Source: Symsagittifera roscoffensis
Taxonomy: Eukaryota; Xenacoelomorpha; Acoela; Convolutidae
Assembly: GCF_963678635.1 (NCBI RefSeq)
Contig: NC_087066.1
Location: forward strand, 38,633,755-38,697,754
Direction: 5' to 3'
DNA length: 64,000 nucleotides
In this document: piece after piece, positions 10,756-20,761 of the stretch
Position numbering within the stretch: the first letter of the stretch is position 1
How the letters are laid out: every line of letters begins with the position of its first letter
Translations under genes and position numbers: made by a program
The notes under the pieces: model-generated
What the model was told of the DNA's origin: nothing
Seen by the model: the letters and a program-made list of their open reading frames with translations, nothing else
Databases searched by the model: none

Positions 10756-11148
10756 GGTCACTTTTGTGGCTGGTTCCTGGTCTCCTTGCCACATTTTTCC
10801 AAAGGGTCCCTCTTTGGTATAATTTACGATATCCATTTTTGGCCAACCTCAAAATTTTTCTAAAGGTGCCTGCGGCGCCAATATAACTAAATTTGAGGGA
10901 GGAGCGCGCGCCGAAAAGACGCATTTTTTTGTCAACATTTTGTCAAAAGTGCCCAAAAACGCCATTTTTTGGCCTGTTTTTTTTTTAAATTTTGCCTGCG
11001 GCGCACAAAGTTTTTGACAAAAAAGGGTCCTTACAGTATTTTTGGAGAGCTCCGAAAGTCGATATGGTCGACCTAGAAAAAAAACCGCAAAATTTTCAAA
11101 ATTTCTTGAAACCCCCCACCCCTAGAAAACTTTCTGCGCACGCCACTG
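10756..11148 (+). mobile_element. hAT-like MITE, copy 3 (CAGTGGCGTGC subfamily)
   Basis: Carries CAAAGGGTCCC, GATATCCATTTTTGGCC, GCCTGCGGCGCC, GCGCGCCGAAAAG, GGAGAGCTC and GGTCGACC in the family order, and ends in CTGCGCACGCCACTG, whose reverse complement CAGTGGCGTGCGCAG is a typical hAT terminal sequence. The left end is not sharply defined. FHL intron. Confidence 0.65.
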
Positions 11149-11707
11149 TCCTTAGTCACAGAAGAATTATTTACTTGCGAAATCTTGTAAGTTTTAAAGG
11201 TTATCGTGCAAGAAGCTTGCTAGGGAATAGATAAAAGAAACAGGATCTTGCAACATACATACAAAATATCCCATGTTGGAAGAACGCCAAAAAGGCCGCA
11301 GTTAGTTGCCTATCGAGTTGTGTCTTCATATTTGAAGTGTTAATCAAGAGTCCGTTAAGTTTATTTTGTTCACTGCGTGTATCTGTTCACACACCCGGGT
11401 TGACCTCCATAGACCGAAAAAGCTAATCATACAATTGCATAAACTAAATCTATGAAAAACTATTAATCATACACATTAAATACAGTTTGCCAAAATGGTC
11501 TCGTCGAATTTTCAAAGAACTTGTTTCTTGTTTTGGCATAAAAATCTGTGTTAGGTCAATTAGGGTTTTTTCTAACCCTGCGATTTGCAAAATTTTCCAA
11601 CGCAAAGCCTTTCCAGAACGCATTGAAATGTTCAGAACGCCTTGAAATTTTTCTCCTGGGCTATGTACGCATGATACGTTTTAATTGGGAATATTTCGCT
11701 TATGTAG

Positions 11708-11877
11708 GCATGATGAAGTTGACGTGGAACGGGAACAGCTACCACTCGGAGTGTTTCAAGTGTGCCAATTGCAGTGAGGTGATAGGCAAGGACTCCTTCC
11801 ACCCCCACGACAACAAGGCCTACTGCGAGAAATGCTGGGACCACCTCTACTCCGTCAAGTGCACAAAGTGCAAAGAC
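11708..11877 (+). CDS. FHL: FHL exon: rest of LIM2, start of LIM3
   Basis: 170 bases between acceptor TATGTAG and donor GAC|GTAATT. Encodes the LIM2 core (S-Y-H-S-E-C-F-K-C-A-N-C ... A-Y-C-E-K-C) and the first LIM3 ligands (C-T-K-C). Its first two bases complete the glycine codon split by the previous intron; it ends in phase 0. Ligand spacing is intact. Confidence 0.92.
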
Positions 11878-11906
11878 GTAATTTATTCCTGCATATATGC
11901 AACTTT

Positions 11907-12043
11907 CTTCTCATAGTAATAAAGGTAAACTTCATGATAAAACCGGAGCTGTTGTCATGCAAAACAAGGTAAACCTTCTCATAGTAATAAAGGTAAACTT
12001 CATGATAAAACCGGAGCTGTTGTCATGACAAAACAAGGTAAAC
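11907..12043. repeat. Tandem duplication, unit about 68 bp
   Basis: Two nearly identical units beginning CTTCTCATAGTAATAAAGG lie head to tail directly after the LIM2/LIM3 exon; the second differs by a one-base insertion (CATGC versus CATGAC). Starts about 30 bases downstream of the splice donor. Confidence 0.8.
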
Positions 12044-13711
12044 TCCTAGCCCCAGGAATGAAATCATATTGGGCGAACCCGAATAACACCCTGCGGAATT
12101 AGACGCCCTCATCCAAAGGGTGATATCTGCTTTCACCTGACATCGACTTTTTGCCTACCCAACCCAACGGAACACAAAAATTTTGTACACAAAAAAGGGT
12201 TTGTATAATTTTCTCACGGTAATAGCTATCAGATACCCCGCACTGACGAAGATGGTTTATGATCAATTTAAGTGACAAAAAAGAATTTAGACGAAAAATG
12301 GATTTAAATTTGCTTCAAATCTATCCAAATAACTCTAACAAGGCTGTTCGTATATCAGAATGGCATATTTTGACTGCAATTTTAAGGCCAATTTAAAAAA
12401 AATTGGTTGAAATGTTGAGTAAACTCGGGTCAAGGACTCATGTCCAGACTTTGTAGGGATCGCGCAGCATTCGGATTGAGACCCCAATTGTTTAGTCGCA
12501 CCGAAATTTTGAGTCTGGAAAGTCCGGACCTAAAGTCTGAAAAGTCTCGACATGAGTCGCGCCGTGGCTGTAAGGGTGCAAAACTTTGCGCGTTAATTGT
12601 CCCAATTTATTCAAACCAAACTAGCAGTTTTCAAACCCCCAAAATTTTGAATAAATTGATCAAAATTAAAATATATTTTTAATTTTGAGCTCCAGACAAA
12701 AATATATTTTGAATGGTACAAAACTTTCAGTCAAAAATATTTAGTTAAAAGGTCGAAAATGACTGAATAACAAAAACTACCCTGATTACTCTGATTACTC
12801 TGAAAAACAACTTTTTTGTTGTTTGCTTTTCACTTAAAATTTAATCTTAAAAATATCGTTTGAACATATTTTGCCTACATTTACTTACATTGATGGATCC
12901 CTTCCTTCCCAAATTTCTAAATGAATCCCCGAGATTAATGTTTTGCGGTAAACGACTATCCTCAAGCGACTGTGAAATCACTGCAACACTAGCACAACTT
13001 TTTTGTCGAGTACAATTTGTGCTCAAATTTTCTAGCAAAAACCATAATATTGCTACCATGAAAATTGCTTAAGGCTAACAAATTGAGTTAGATTCAGATG
13101 GGTTACCAAATTTTTTTTTCTTCTAATTTTGTTGTCGATTTCTGTGAGCTTCGGATGGTTTTACCAAATTTTATTATATGCTAAGTATCGACCAAAACTG
13201 ATTTCGGATTGATTTAAATCGATGTTTCAGGCTCTAAAATTGAGACTACGTTTTTTCGGATAGATAGATTTGTTGAATCGATTTAAATTCCATTTAAATT
13301 TTTAAATGGTTCATTTTTTATCGTGTGGATTGATTTAAATTTAATTTGAAATGTAATTAAATTGATGCACTCATTTTTGTCAGTGCGGGAAACAAGTTTA
13401 CATTTACAGAGTATGCTCTTTGGAACGTTCCTATCTAAGGTGGTTCACTGACTTTGAATAATAATTTTAAGAAATGAAGAAAAACAATTTCCAATTCCTT
13501 TGTTCTTTTCTTTGTTCTCTTTTCGAGACTTTATTTTGCCACAGGCAGCTGAATTATGTGTGCCTAGTAATTTAATAGTCTTGAAGCTGAATTTCAGCTT
13601 GGTTGAATTAACTAATCATCGACACCCCAAAGACTCGCTTGAATGAAAAGTGAACATTTTTTTTTCACCGCATCAATTTGACTTGACATTTTTATATGTA
13701 CCGGTTTTTAG
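12044..13711. other. FHL intron sequence, no other feature
   Basis: AT-rich intron. Small internal echoes of GTCCGGACC/AAAGTCTG and ATGAGTCGCG near 12440-12560 and ATTTAAATC words near 13200-13370 are visible, but no gene or recognised element. Confidence 0.5.
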
Positions 13712-13898
13712 CCGATCAAAGCGAATGGCGTGACATACAGAATGGAGCCGTACCACCGGGAATGCTTCACCTGCAGCGACTGTGGGGACATTTTAGCGGG
13801 ACAGAGGTTCACGCTGCACGAGGACAACCCCATATGCTCCGAGTGTTTCGGCAAAAAGTACGCACACAAGTGCTATGAATGCAATTTGCCCATAAAAG
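13712..13898 (+). CDS. FHL: FHL exon: rest of LIM3, start of LIM4
   Basis: 187 bases between acceptor GTTTTTAG and donor G|GTAAAG. Encodes the LIM3 core (P-Y-H-R-E-C-F-T-C-S-D-C, then GQRF-L-ED, P-I-C-S-E-C) and the first LIM4 ligands (C-Y-E-C). The GQRFT motif is typical of FHL LIM3. Begins in phase 0, ends in phase 1. Confidence 0.92.
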
Positions 13899-14029
13899 GT
13901 AAAGTAATCAATACACGACCGGGTTGATCTCCCATATTTGAAAATCCTACATGTAATATGTAATGAAAGTCGTATATATGTAAAAACGGCGACTGACATC
14001 TATCATTTAATAGTTTTCCACACCAGCGG

Positions 14030-14105
14030 ATAAAAAAATTTTCGACAATTTTCGAAAATTTTTTGAAAAGACATCCCCCTCGTGAAAATCCCAGATCCGC
14101 CCCTG
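14030..14105 (+). mobile_element. hAT-like MITE fragment
   Basis: Right-end fragment only: TTTTTTGAAAAGACATCCCCCTCG then AAATCCCAGATCCGCCCCTG, the terminal inverted repeat of the family. Intronic. Confidence 0.6.
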
Positions 14106-14479
14106 ACTACCACAATAGGAATTTTTAGTCCTAAGCAGCAATGATCAACTGTGGGACTTCAACTCGGACTACTCACAAAATAGTTAAAAATTAAGGAAAA
14201 TCATCCGTTTTAAAAACAAGTCAAAAAGGAGACTGTAATAACAGAAACAGCATTTTTTTTACTTTGCCTCATTTTACATATCTGTTCTATAAGTTTTGTA
14301 TAAATTTTGTTATAAAAGAACTGATTAGCATTTTCGCTATAGTTCAAATGGTAGCTCGCTCATATTTCAGCTTTTATTGAGTTATCTCTTAATCCCAAGT
14401 TTAACGACATGATCAAACTCCTAGACGAGTGGGCATCTCGAGGCTCAAGGGTGTAAATTACGACTATTCATCCACGAGG

Positions 14480-14740
14480 AAAATGGACCATGCAAGATCT
14501 CCTAAGCTTATCACACAGAACTGCTGATATTGTGCCCCCGCTTACATTTCATACATGCAGCTTTTTGCTCACTTTTCTGGGCTTGATAATCTTGCCTCAA
14601 TTTCCAGCAACGATCTTGGTTAAGCCTCTAATATTTGACTTTTTTCAAGCGAGAGGCGGAAACTTTAGCCAAATTCCCCATCGATATAGATTACGTGAGG
14701 TCCCATTGACTATCATGGGAATAAATAGCTTAGGCAAATT
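14480..14740. repeat. Diverged interspersed repeat, family C
   Basis: Similar in order to the segments at 9895-10290, 44080-44280 and 53110-53290: GATCTCCTAAGCTTATCA, ACTGCTGATATTG, CATGCAGCTTTTTGCTC, TTTCTGGGCTTGATAATCTTGCCTCAATTTCCAGCAACGA. Strongly diverged; borders approximate. Confidence 0.4.
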
Positions 14741-15544
14741 TAAGGGTTCATTTGAAGTCCATTGACTTTGAACTAAGAAGACCTGTCTTTAACATAAGTT
14801 CTTACTCTGTGCAATAAATTATTCCGCCCATCTGCAAATGAGAGATTGCAACTGTAAATCATGAAATTGAAGTTTATAGTATGTATTTAAGAGCGAGATG
14901 CAATCTTATTTTTGCATAAATTTAATTTTTTTTCCAGAAATTATGCCTGCTTGTAGATAATCCTTGCTGATAAAGATATATGGGCGGTAAAATCAGAACG
15001 CGCATAATTTTCCCGCTCGTTAGAGTTTCTCTGTTAGGCTCCGTATCAGAGTTTCAATTTCAGTAAAAGAATACGAAACGTTGAGTTCTCAGATATTGTT
15101 TAAAATACTGTTTGATTATTTTTAAACAGATGATAGAAGTTCTTGGCACTTGTGGAGTCGTAATTTAAGGTTTCGTTTTTTTCACGCTTTCATTGTTCTT
15201 TTGAAACAACCATTCTGCAAATTGGAAATTAGCACAAACAACTCTTACGAAAATGCAGGACTAGATGCCTGCTGCCAGTGAAAAGCTCTATTTGAAAAAA
15301 TGCCACCTTAAGCGGGTGAATGGTCGTAATTTACACCCTTGCGTACAAAACTGCATTTTTTTTAATTAGAAAAAATTGCATCACAATGCTCATATATGGT
15401 TGAAATCAAGTTAAAATCAGTTCTAGCAAAGCGAAAATGTGATTCCTTCCATTAAATAGAGACGCTCAATTGGTAAGTTGGTAATTTTGGGTCGTTTCAC
15501 AGAAATTAGCCCAACAGACTTAACTGGGTTGTTTTTGGTTGTAG

Positions 15545-15672
15545 GTGACAGTGGCAACAGGTACTTGATGTTCGAGGACCACTTCTGGCACTGCGAGTGT
15601 TTCTACTGTGCCAAGTGCAACCTCACCCTTCTAGGCTCAAACTTCATCGCCGACCAGCCCAGTCCAGGAGAG
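15545..15672 (+). CDS. FHL: FHL exon: LIM4 core, last exon before the retroelement
   Basis: 128 bases between acceptor GTTGTAG and donor GAG|GTTAGT. Supplies the LIM4 core (H-F-W-H-C-E-C-F-Y-C-A-K-C) but not the last pair of zinc ligands. Begins with the two bases completing the split glycine codon and ends in phase 0. The missing C-X2-C lies in the exon at 36958, beyond the 18.9-kb insertion, so the host intron now spans 15673-36957. Confidence 0.92.
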
Positions 15673-16927
15673 GTTAGTGGAATCTCATCTCGCTAACATT
15701 TCCTTCCTGTGCTAAATTGTTAGATTAAAAAGTCATTATTAGTTGATTCAAAAGACAATTTTTACGCAAGTTTTCGTCCTGAGTTTTAAAGTCCTTTAGT
15801 TTGTCCTGAGTTTGTCCTTTCGAGTTTTGAGGACTCAAAAATTAAAATTTACAATTTAGTTCATTTTGTGTGTTTAATGCGCAGAATTTTTTCAATTTTC
15901 TACTACCAACGCGTGGGGTAGACGATGAATAATTGGCTGATATATTATTCCAAAATGAGTTGAGACAAGCTAGTTGGTCCAAATACTGCGTTAATAACCG
16001 CAAAATAAATTATTTTATTCTTGACCTTGCGTGTGGGGTGAAGGGTTTAATAAACTGATTTGCTTAAAACTATTTCTGCCAAAACCACATAAGAAACGAT
16101 AACATGTAGACTGAACATTCATGAATTTTGGCCCTGATTGGAACAATCTCATTCGCTGTTATGGATACCAAAAACTTCAGATTGTTTGGTTTTTTATAAA
16201 ACTAGCGTACCTGCGGATTTTTCAAGCTCGGGTCGGTTAATTGCCGATTAGTAAAAAGATTTTTAAATATCTTTCTTTCGACTTTTTAAATAACAGGCTT
16301 AACGCAGTTTTTTATAATATTTAATAATACTGATGTTCTGAGCTTAATGCTTACCAAATATTTTAGTAGCTGGAACCGTTTCGTACAGTTATTCGCGTTA
16401 AAAAGTTTTGGCAGTTTTGGCCAAAATGGTATATTTAATCAGCGCGGAGTTGCACCGTTTTATGATAACCATTTTTAGTCAGTTTACCAAAAGCAAAATC
16501 TGACACCTTTAAGTGCGGTCGGAACACAAACTGTCACGAATTAACTACTGTCCAGTTTGTATTCATAGCACCGGAGCCAGCGAGTTAAGGAGCGCTTGCA
16601 ATTGGTGTCAGCAGTTTAATTTCAAGAGTAATTCAATGCTCCAAAAGAGTAATTCAATGCTCCAATTGTCCATAGCCATTTGTTCGCGGCATCTGCAGAA
16701 AATCCGGGTTCCACAAGGTTCAATTTTTCGATTGGAATTTGTTTTTGAACTCCAGATTCAAGTTGGTTAATCCACAAAGTTGCAAAGCTTAGAACACAAC
16801 TTGGTTTAGAGTCCGCATTTAGTAATTGTACAGAGCTTGAAATTGAAAGAAATTTAACTTTGAATGCTCAGTTTTACCTAGCCTTCTCCTAATGATTGCT
16901 TGCGCCTTGGTTTTTAAGGACATCAAC
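15673..16927. other. FHL intron upstream of the retroelement insertion
   Basis: Unannotated intron. A perfect short tandem duplication (AGAGTAATTCAATGCTCCAA, twice) lies at about 16623-16662. No gene seen. Confidence 0.5.
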
Positions 16928-16931
16928 TCAG
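16928..16931. repeat. Target site duplication TCAG, left copy
   Basis: TCAG directly precedes the TG of the left LTR and recurs at 35845-35848 directly after the CA of the right LTR: a 4-bp duplication, as made by Ty3/Gypsy integrases. Confidence 0.85.
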
Positions 16932-17341
16932 TGAGTTAGGACTGGAGTGTATAACTCATAGAGTAATTTCGGATAGGGTACACCGTCTGCTCGTCACGCT
17001 ATCTTATTTTCGGCCGGATAGATTCGTGCAACTTCTTAGTCTAATACCGATCCTAATCTTACTCTTATACTATCTAGTCTCAGGTTGTTTAACTAGTCTC
17101 TGCTAGGCTCAATAGATCTAGGGTATACTGGTTTATTGCGGCTGCTGAAGTACTCGGGAGAGTCCAACTAATTTCTAAGTTAAATTCAAATCTCTCTGGT
17201 GCTGAAATTACAAGTAACTTCAGCACTTACAAATAAGTGGGTTGTTAGTTAGATGGATCATGATTGGTTAATATTAAATACTTTACATTGGTAAAATATC
17301 TAATTTATCCAATCATAAAATGTAGTTTAGATCAGGTTCCA
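16932..17341 (-). repeat. 3' LTR of element 1
   Basis: 410 bp, identical to 35435-35844 except one base (the 3' LTR has GGGAGAG where the other has GGAAGAG). Minus-strand reading starts TGGAACC and ends CTCA. A minus-strand AATAAA (17132-17137) may serve polyadenylation. An imperfect palindrome (17199-17226, stems GTGCTGAAATTAC and GTAACTTCAGCAC) lies inside. Confidence 0.95.
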
Positions 17342-17353
17342 CCCATCCGGGTT
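17342..17353 (-). promoter_or_regulatory. Weak polypurine-tract candidate
   Basis: Minus strand reads CCCGGATGGG immediately before the 3' LTR TGGAACC. It is in the right place for a plus-strand primer but short and interrupted by T, so support is mainly positional. Confidence 0.4.
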
Positions 17354-18956
17354 TTACAGAGTTTTTTAGAACAGTTCTTCTGTAATTCGAAGGATGGATG
17401 ATGGACGTTGGTATTTGGCGAACATCATAATTTTCTTCCGTTTCTTCTTTGTTAAAGAAGTTCCAGGAAGCTGGAGTTAGGGACTTAAGACGTTGTGTTT
17501 TCTAGTGACAACGACTAAGTCTCTGCAACAAAATCAATTCTGATTTCAGAATGGTTGGCTATGTCAGGTTTTTCTGTTCTTCGAGGAGAACTTCTTTTGT
17601 GTCTGATCTAGCTTGGGAATGGCGTGGAGATTGTGCGTGGAGGGGATGCCTGGTTACTCGGATCTGTACGTATACTTGAACATCGAGGTGGTCATTGGTC
17701 TAGTTCAATGAAGTCCTTTTCTGCGAAGTCAAGTCGTACTCTAAATCCTTTGAGTTGTGATTGTGAGTGGCATATCGATTGTAGTTGGCCATTCTCTCTC
17801 GAGTGTAGTGGGGTCGTTTTGTCTTTAGATGTTCGTCCTTGGTGTTGTATTCTGATCTATGTATTGCATAATGTAATTTACATTTTATAAAACTTTTATT
17901 AGTTTAATATTTTTTAATTATGATTTTAGTTAGTTGTTTTCACAAAAGCTTTTTGTTTTAGTTCGGTTATTTTGAAGAGTTACTCACCCTTGAGTAGCTC
18001 TTATTAAAAATAGGAGTGTGGTCACAAAGCGTGGATGTAGCGCGGTGGGTTAGGCCGGCTATAGAGCATGCTCAGGACGTCCTTCCTGGTGGGTTAGGCC
18101 AGGAGTGGGAGTATGATTTCATGCGGTTTTTGTGAGGGGTCCTGTTATGTGACAACGTTTTATGTTGGGTTTGTTGTGGTTTTTCTTATGTCTTGTTGGT
18201 TATGTCCTTTTTCCAAAAATCAAATTGTTTGTGGTATGGGTTTGTCTTTCGACTTTTTTGTGTTTTATTATTTCTTTCTTAGACTTTATAATAGTCTTCA
18301 AAAGAATAAATTATCCAGTTTTAAACTGGGTTAATCCGGTTTGGGTACCGTTGGTTTCCTTTTCTTAGTCATGCTGTTATTCTATGATTTGTGGTATTTA
18401 GTAAGCTGCGTTGGTTAGTTTTGTTTAGTATATGGTTCCTTTCCAACCGGGTTAAAGGAAAGTTTGAAACATGTTATCTTATGTTAGAGTTGTTGAGTGT
18501 GAAAACTTGAAACTGAAATTCATTATTTTAAACAATTCTTCGTGGGCGAGCTGTGCGAGTGTGGATAGAATTTCTGTGCGAATGAATGAAAATATCAAAA
18601 GGTTAGTACTGCATTTGCATTTTATTAATTTACTGCATAGAATTTGGAAATTTACTGCTAGTTATGGGGGAATTTTAAGTTACAAATTTTCATCATAATT
18701 AGATTTACTGCTTGTGGGGAAAATTTTATAAATGAATTTACTGCATTGGTATTAAATTTATAAATTTATAAGTGTAAGAGATTAATAGAATTTTTGAAAA
18801 TTGTTTGATGAAATTTGCGATTTTTATTTGTCTTTTGTGGTTTTTGTAGGTGATTGTCGGATGAAGGCTAAAAATCTAAAGAAAACATGGATAAAGAATG
18901 GTGAGTTTTTAATATTTTAATTAGTTAGTAATATTCATGTAATTCATACTTAGCTG
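17354..18956 (-). other. Element 1 region between the last ORF and the 3' LTR
   Basis: 1.6 kb without a supported ORF. Holds a repeated GGTGGGTTAGGCC (18044-18056 and 18088-18100) and several TTTACTGC words at about 18605-18745. Probably the 3' untranslated part of the element RNA. Confidence 0.55.
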
Positions 18957-19967
18957 TTAGTCGTCGGGGAAAAAACCGTGGGGGAAGATGTCGTGGATGA
19001 GATCGGAAGTTGTTAGTAGTTTAGCTAAGATGCGGATGATATTTTTAGTCTGAAGCAGTGGCCAAAGCAATTGAAGTGCCTTAATAGTGGTTAGTTCTTC
19101 AGTGCCAACTGCAAACTCGTAAGGTGTGTTTTGGATTAGATTATATAATTTATGATTGAATTTAGTGTTGTGGATGAATTCTAAAATTGGGATTTCTATA
19201 GGTTGTACAAACTCGTGCGGGATAAGGAAGGGTCGGGATTCTTCGGCGTTGAAGGTCTTGGTGATGGGACAGAAGATGTACATTTGGGTTATGGGGTCAT
19301 AATTACGAAGAATACCATGGAGGTTAGTGTCTTTAATACAATATGTGAAATTTAGGAAAAATGGTGAAGTGTATTTTGAATTAATGAATTGAAAACGATG
19401 GTGTGGTTGTCTAGAGGGTGTGTGTAGGTCAAAGTGATTTTGGATGAAACGATAATAACTGTATGTGTGGGTTTGTTTAGTGCGCAACATAATATCGTGT
19501 GAGCAGTGCAAATCTCTTTCGTGTGGTGCAAGGAAATGAAAGGTTAGTGAAAATATTTGGAAACGTTCTTTAAAACTTTCGTATGCTTGTGTGTCTGTTA
19601 GTGCTTCTGAAATAATGTGATCAAACTTTCGGTCGAAGATGTTTAGTGTAAATATATATGGTGTCTTGATGAAAAATTTCTCGGTGATTTGTGGATTAGC
19701 GAAGCGATCGTCGTCTAAGAATTGATCTTGGTTAGCTCTGATGATGTTGTGATCATAGTATTCGAGTGTATATTCGTTAGCTCTAGGTGCAGTGTGTGTT
19801 TTTAGTGATTTTTTATATCCAACGTAAGTGAATTGTCTAGCGGTTAGTGGTGTAGTGAGTCGATATAGCATGTCCGTATTTCGCTCTATATCGATGTGAG
19901 TGCTAGATAAAGGTAAGCAAAGAGGGTTAGTAAAATGATAATATGAGGTCCAAGAGAGAGTGGTCAT
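18957..19967 (-). CDS. Element 1 ORF of 336 aa, unknown (last ORF)
   Basis: Not recognised. A full-length open frame starting ATG at 19965-19967 and ending before 18957. Composition is that of a folded protein rich in F, Y, H and I, without a signal peptide or an obvious membrane segment (HFLAPHERDLHCSHD, RNYDPITQMYIFCP, FAVGTEELTTIKALQLLWPLL). Few cysteines and no zinc motif that I can name. Its ATG shares the A of the upstream stop (TAATG), so it is probably translated by reinitiation after the 264-aa ORF. It carries no break. Candidates would be an accessory or regulatory protein of the element; there is no direct evidence for any function. Confidence 0.7.
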   Translation of the reverse strand: MTTLSWTSYYHFTNPLCLPLSSTHIDIERNTDMLYRLTTPLTARQFTYVGYKKSLKTHTAPRANEYTLEYYDHNIIRANQDQFLDDDRFANPQITEKFFIKTPYIFTLNIFDRKFDHIISEALTDTQAYESFKERFQIFSLTFHFLAPHERDLHCSHDIMLRTKQTHTYSYYRFIQNHFDLHTPSRQPHHRFQFINSKYTSPFFLNFTYCIKDTNLHGILRNYDPITQMYIFCPITKTFNAEESRPFLIPHEFVQPIEIPILEFIHNTKFNHKLYNLIQNTPYEFAVGTEELTTIKALQLLWPLLQTKNIIRILAKLLTTSDLIHDIFPHGFFPDD

Positions 19968-20761
19968 TAAAACGTATTCACTACAAAGTTGCGTGTTTCG
20001 TTAGTGTCGTGGGGGGTGTTTAAGGTGTATTGTGGGAATGAGGGTAAGGTGATAGCTAAAAATTCTTTTGTGTTAGTGTGCTTGGGATGGTTGATGTATT
20101 CACGAGCTGTTCCTGGTTTTGCTGGGAAAGGATGGTTGGGGAACTTTCTTTTAAAAGTGCGGTAAGCTCTATTAGTGTTGAGTGAAGATTCAGTAGATGT
20201 GGATGATGGTGCTAATGATTCAGTATAATTTGAAGAGGGTGTAGGGGTAGGGGGGTTGGATGAATCTATTGTGGAAGAGATTTGGTTTATGGTTGGGGTG
20301 TGAAGGTGGTAGGGTTGTTGTTGGAGGGTTATAAAATTATCTAGCTCTGGGGAGATTCGGGGGGTGTCTGGAGAATTAGATGATTGGTCAGAATGAAATG
20401 AGGAGTAGGTTGGGGTAACTTGGGAAGCATAAGAGGGTGTGGAAGTGATTGAGTCAGGGTTATTTGATAATATAGGTTGAAAAGGGGGTTGAGAAAAATG
20501 TGAAGAGTTATGAAAATTATTGGATGGGGATGGTTCTGAGTCGGCAAATTCATCGGGGGTTTCAATATTCGGGTTATTGAGTTGTGAGATGGAGTATAAA
20601 ACTGAGATGTGTGAATTAGTGTCGGAATTCATGCCTGATGTTACATTACTAGATGGAAAATTGGGTGGCGGAAAAGCAAAAAGTGGTATTATTGGGATTG
20701 GAGAGGTAAGATTGGTTGGGTGGGAATTTGATCGGTGTAGTGATCCAAGTTGGCGGCTCAT
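19967..20761 (-). CDS. Element 1 ORF of 264 aa, S/T/P/N-rich, unknown
   Basis: Not recognised. The first 185 or so residues are rich in Ser, Thr, Pro, Asn and Gln and probably disordered; the last 80 (AYRTFKRKFPNHPFPAKPG onward) look more ordered and basic. No signal peptide, although there is a hydrophobic run (PIPIIPLFAFPPP) near residues 20-32. Its ATG overlaps the stop of the envelope-like ORF (ATGA at 20758-20761) and its stop TAA overlaps the ATG of the next ORF (TAATG at 19965-19969). This placement between two tightly overlapping neighbours, plus an intact frame of 795 bases, argues for real coding. It could be a phosphoprotein-like or DNA/RNA-binding accessory protein, but that is a guess from composition only. 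Confidence 0.65.
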   Translation of the reverse strand: MSRQLGSLHRSNSHPTNLTSPIPIIPLFAFPPPNFPSSNVTSGMNSDTNSHISVLYSISQLNNPNIETPDEFADSEPSPSNNFHNSSHFSQPPFQPILSNNPDSITSTPSYASQVTPTYSSFHSDQSSNSPDTPRISPELDNFITLQQQPYHLHTPTINQISSTIDSSNPPTPTPSSNYTESLAPSSTSTESSLNTNRAYRTFKRKFPNHPFPAKPGTAREYINHPKHTNTKEFLAITLPSFPQYTLNTPHDTNETRNFVVNTF

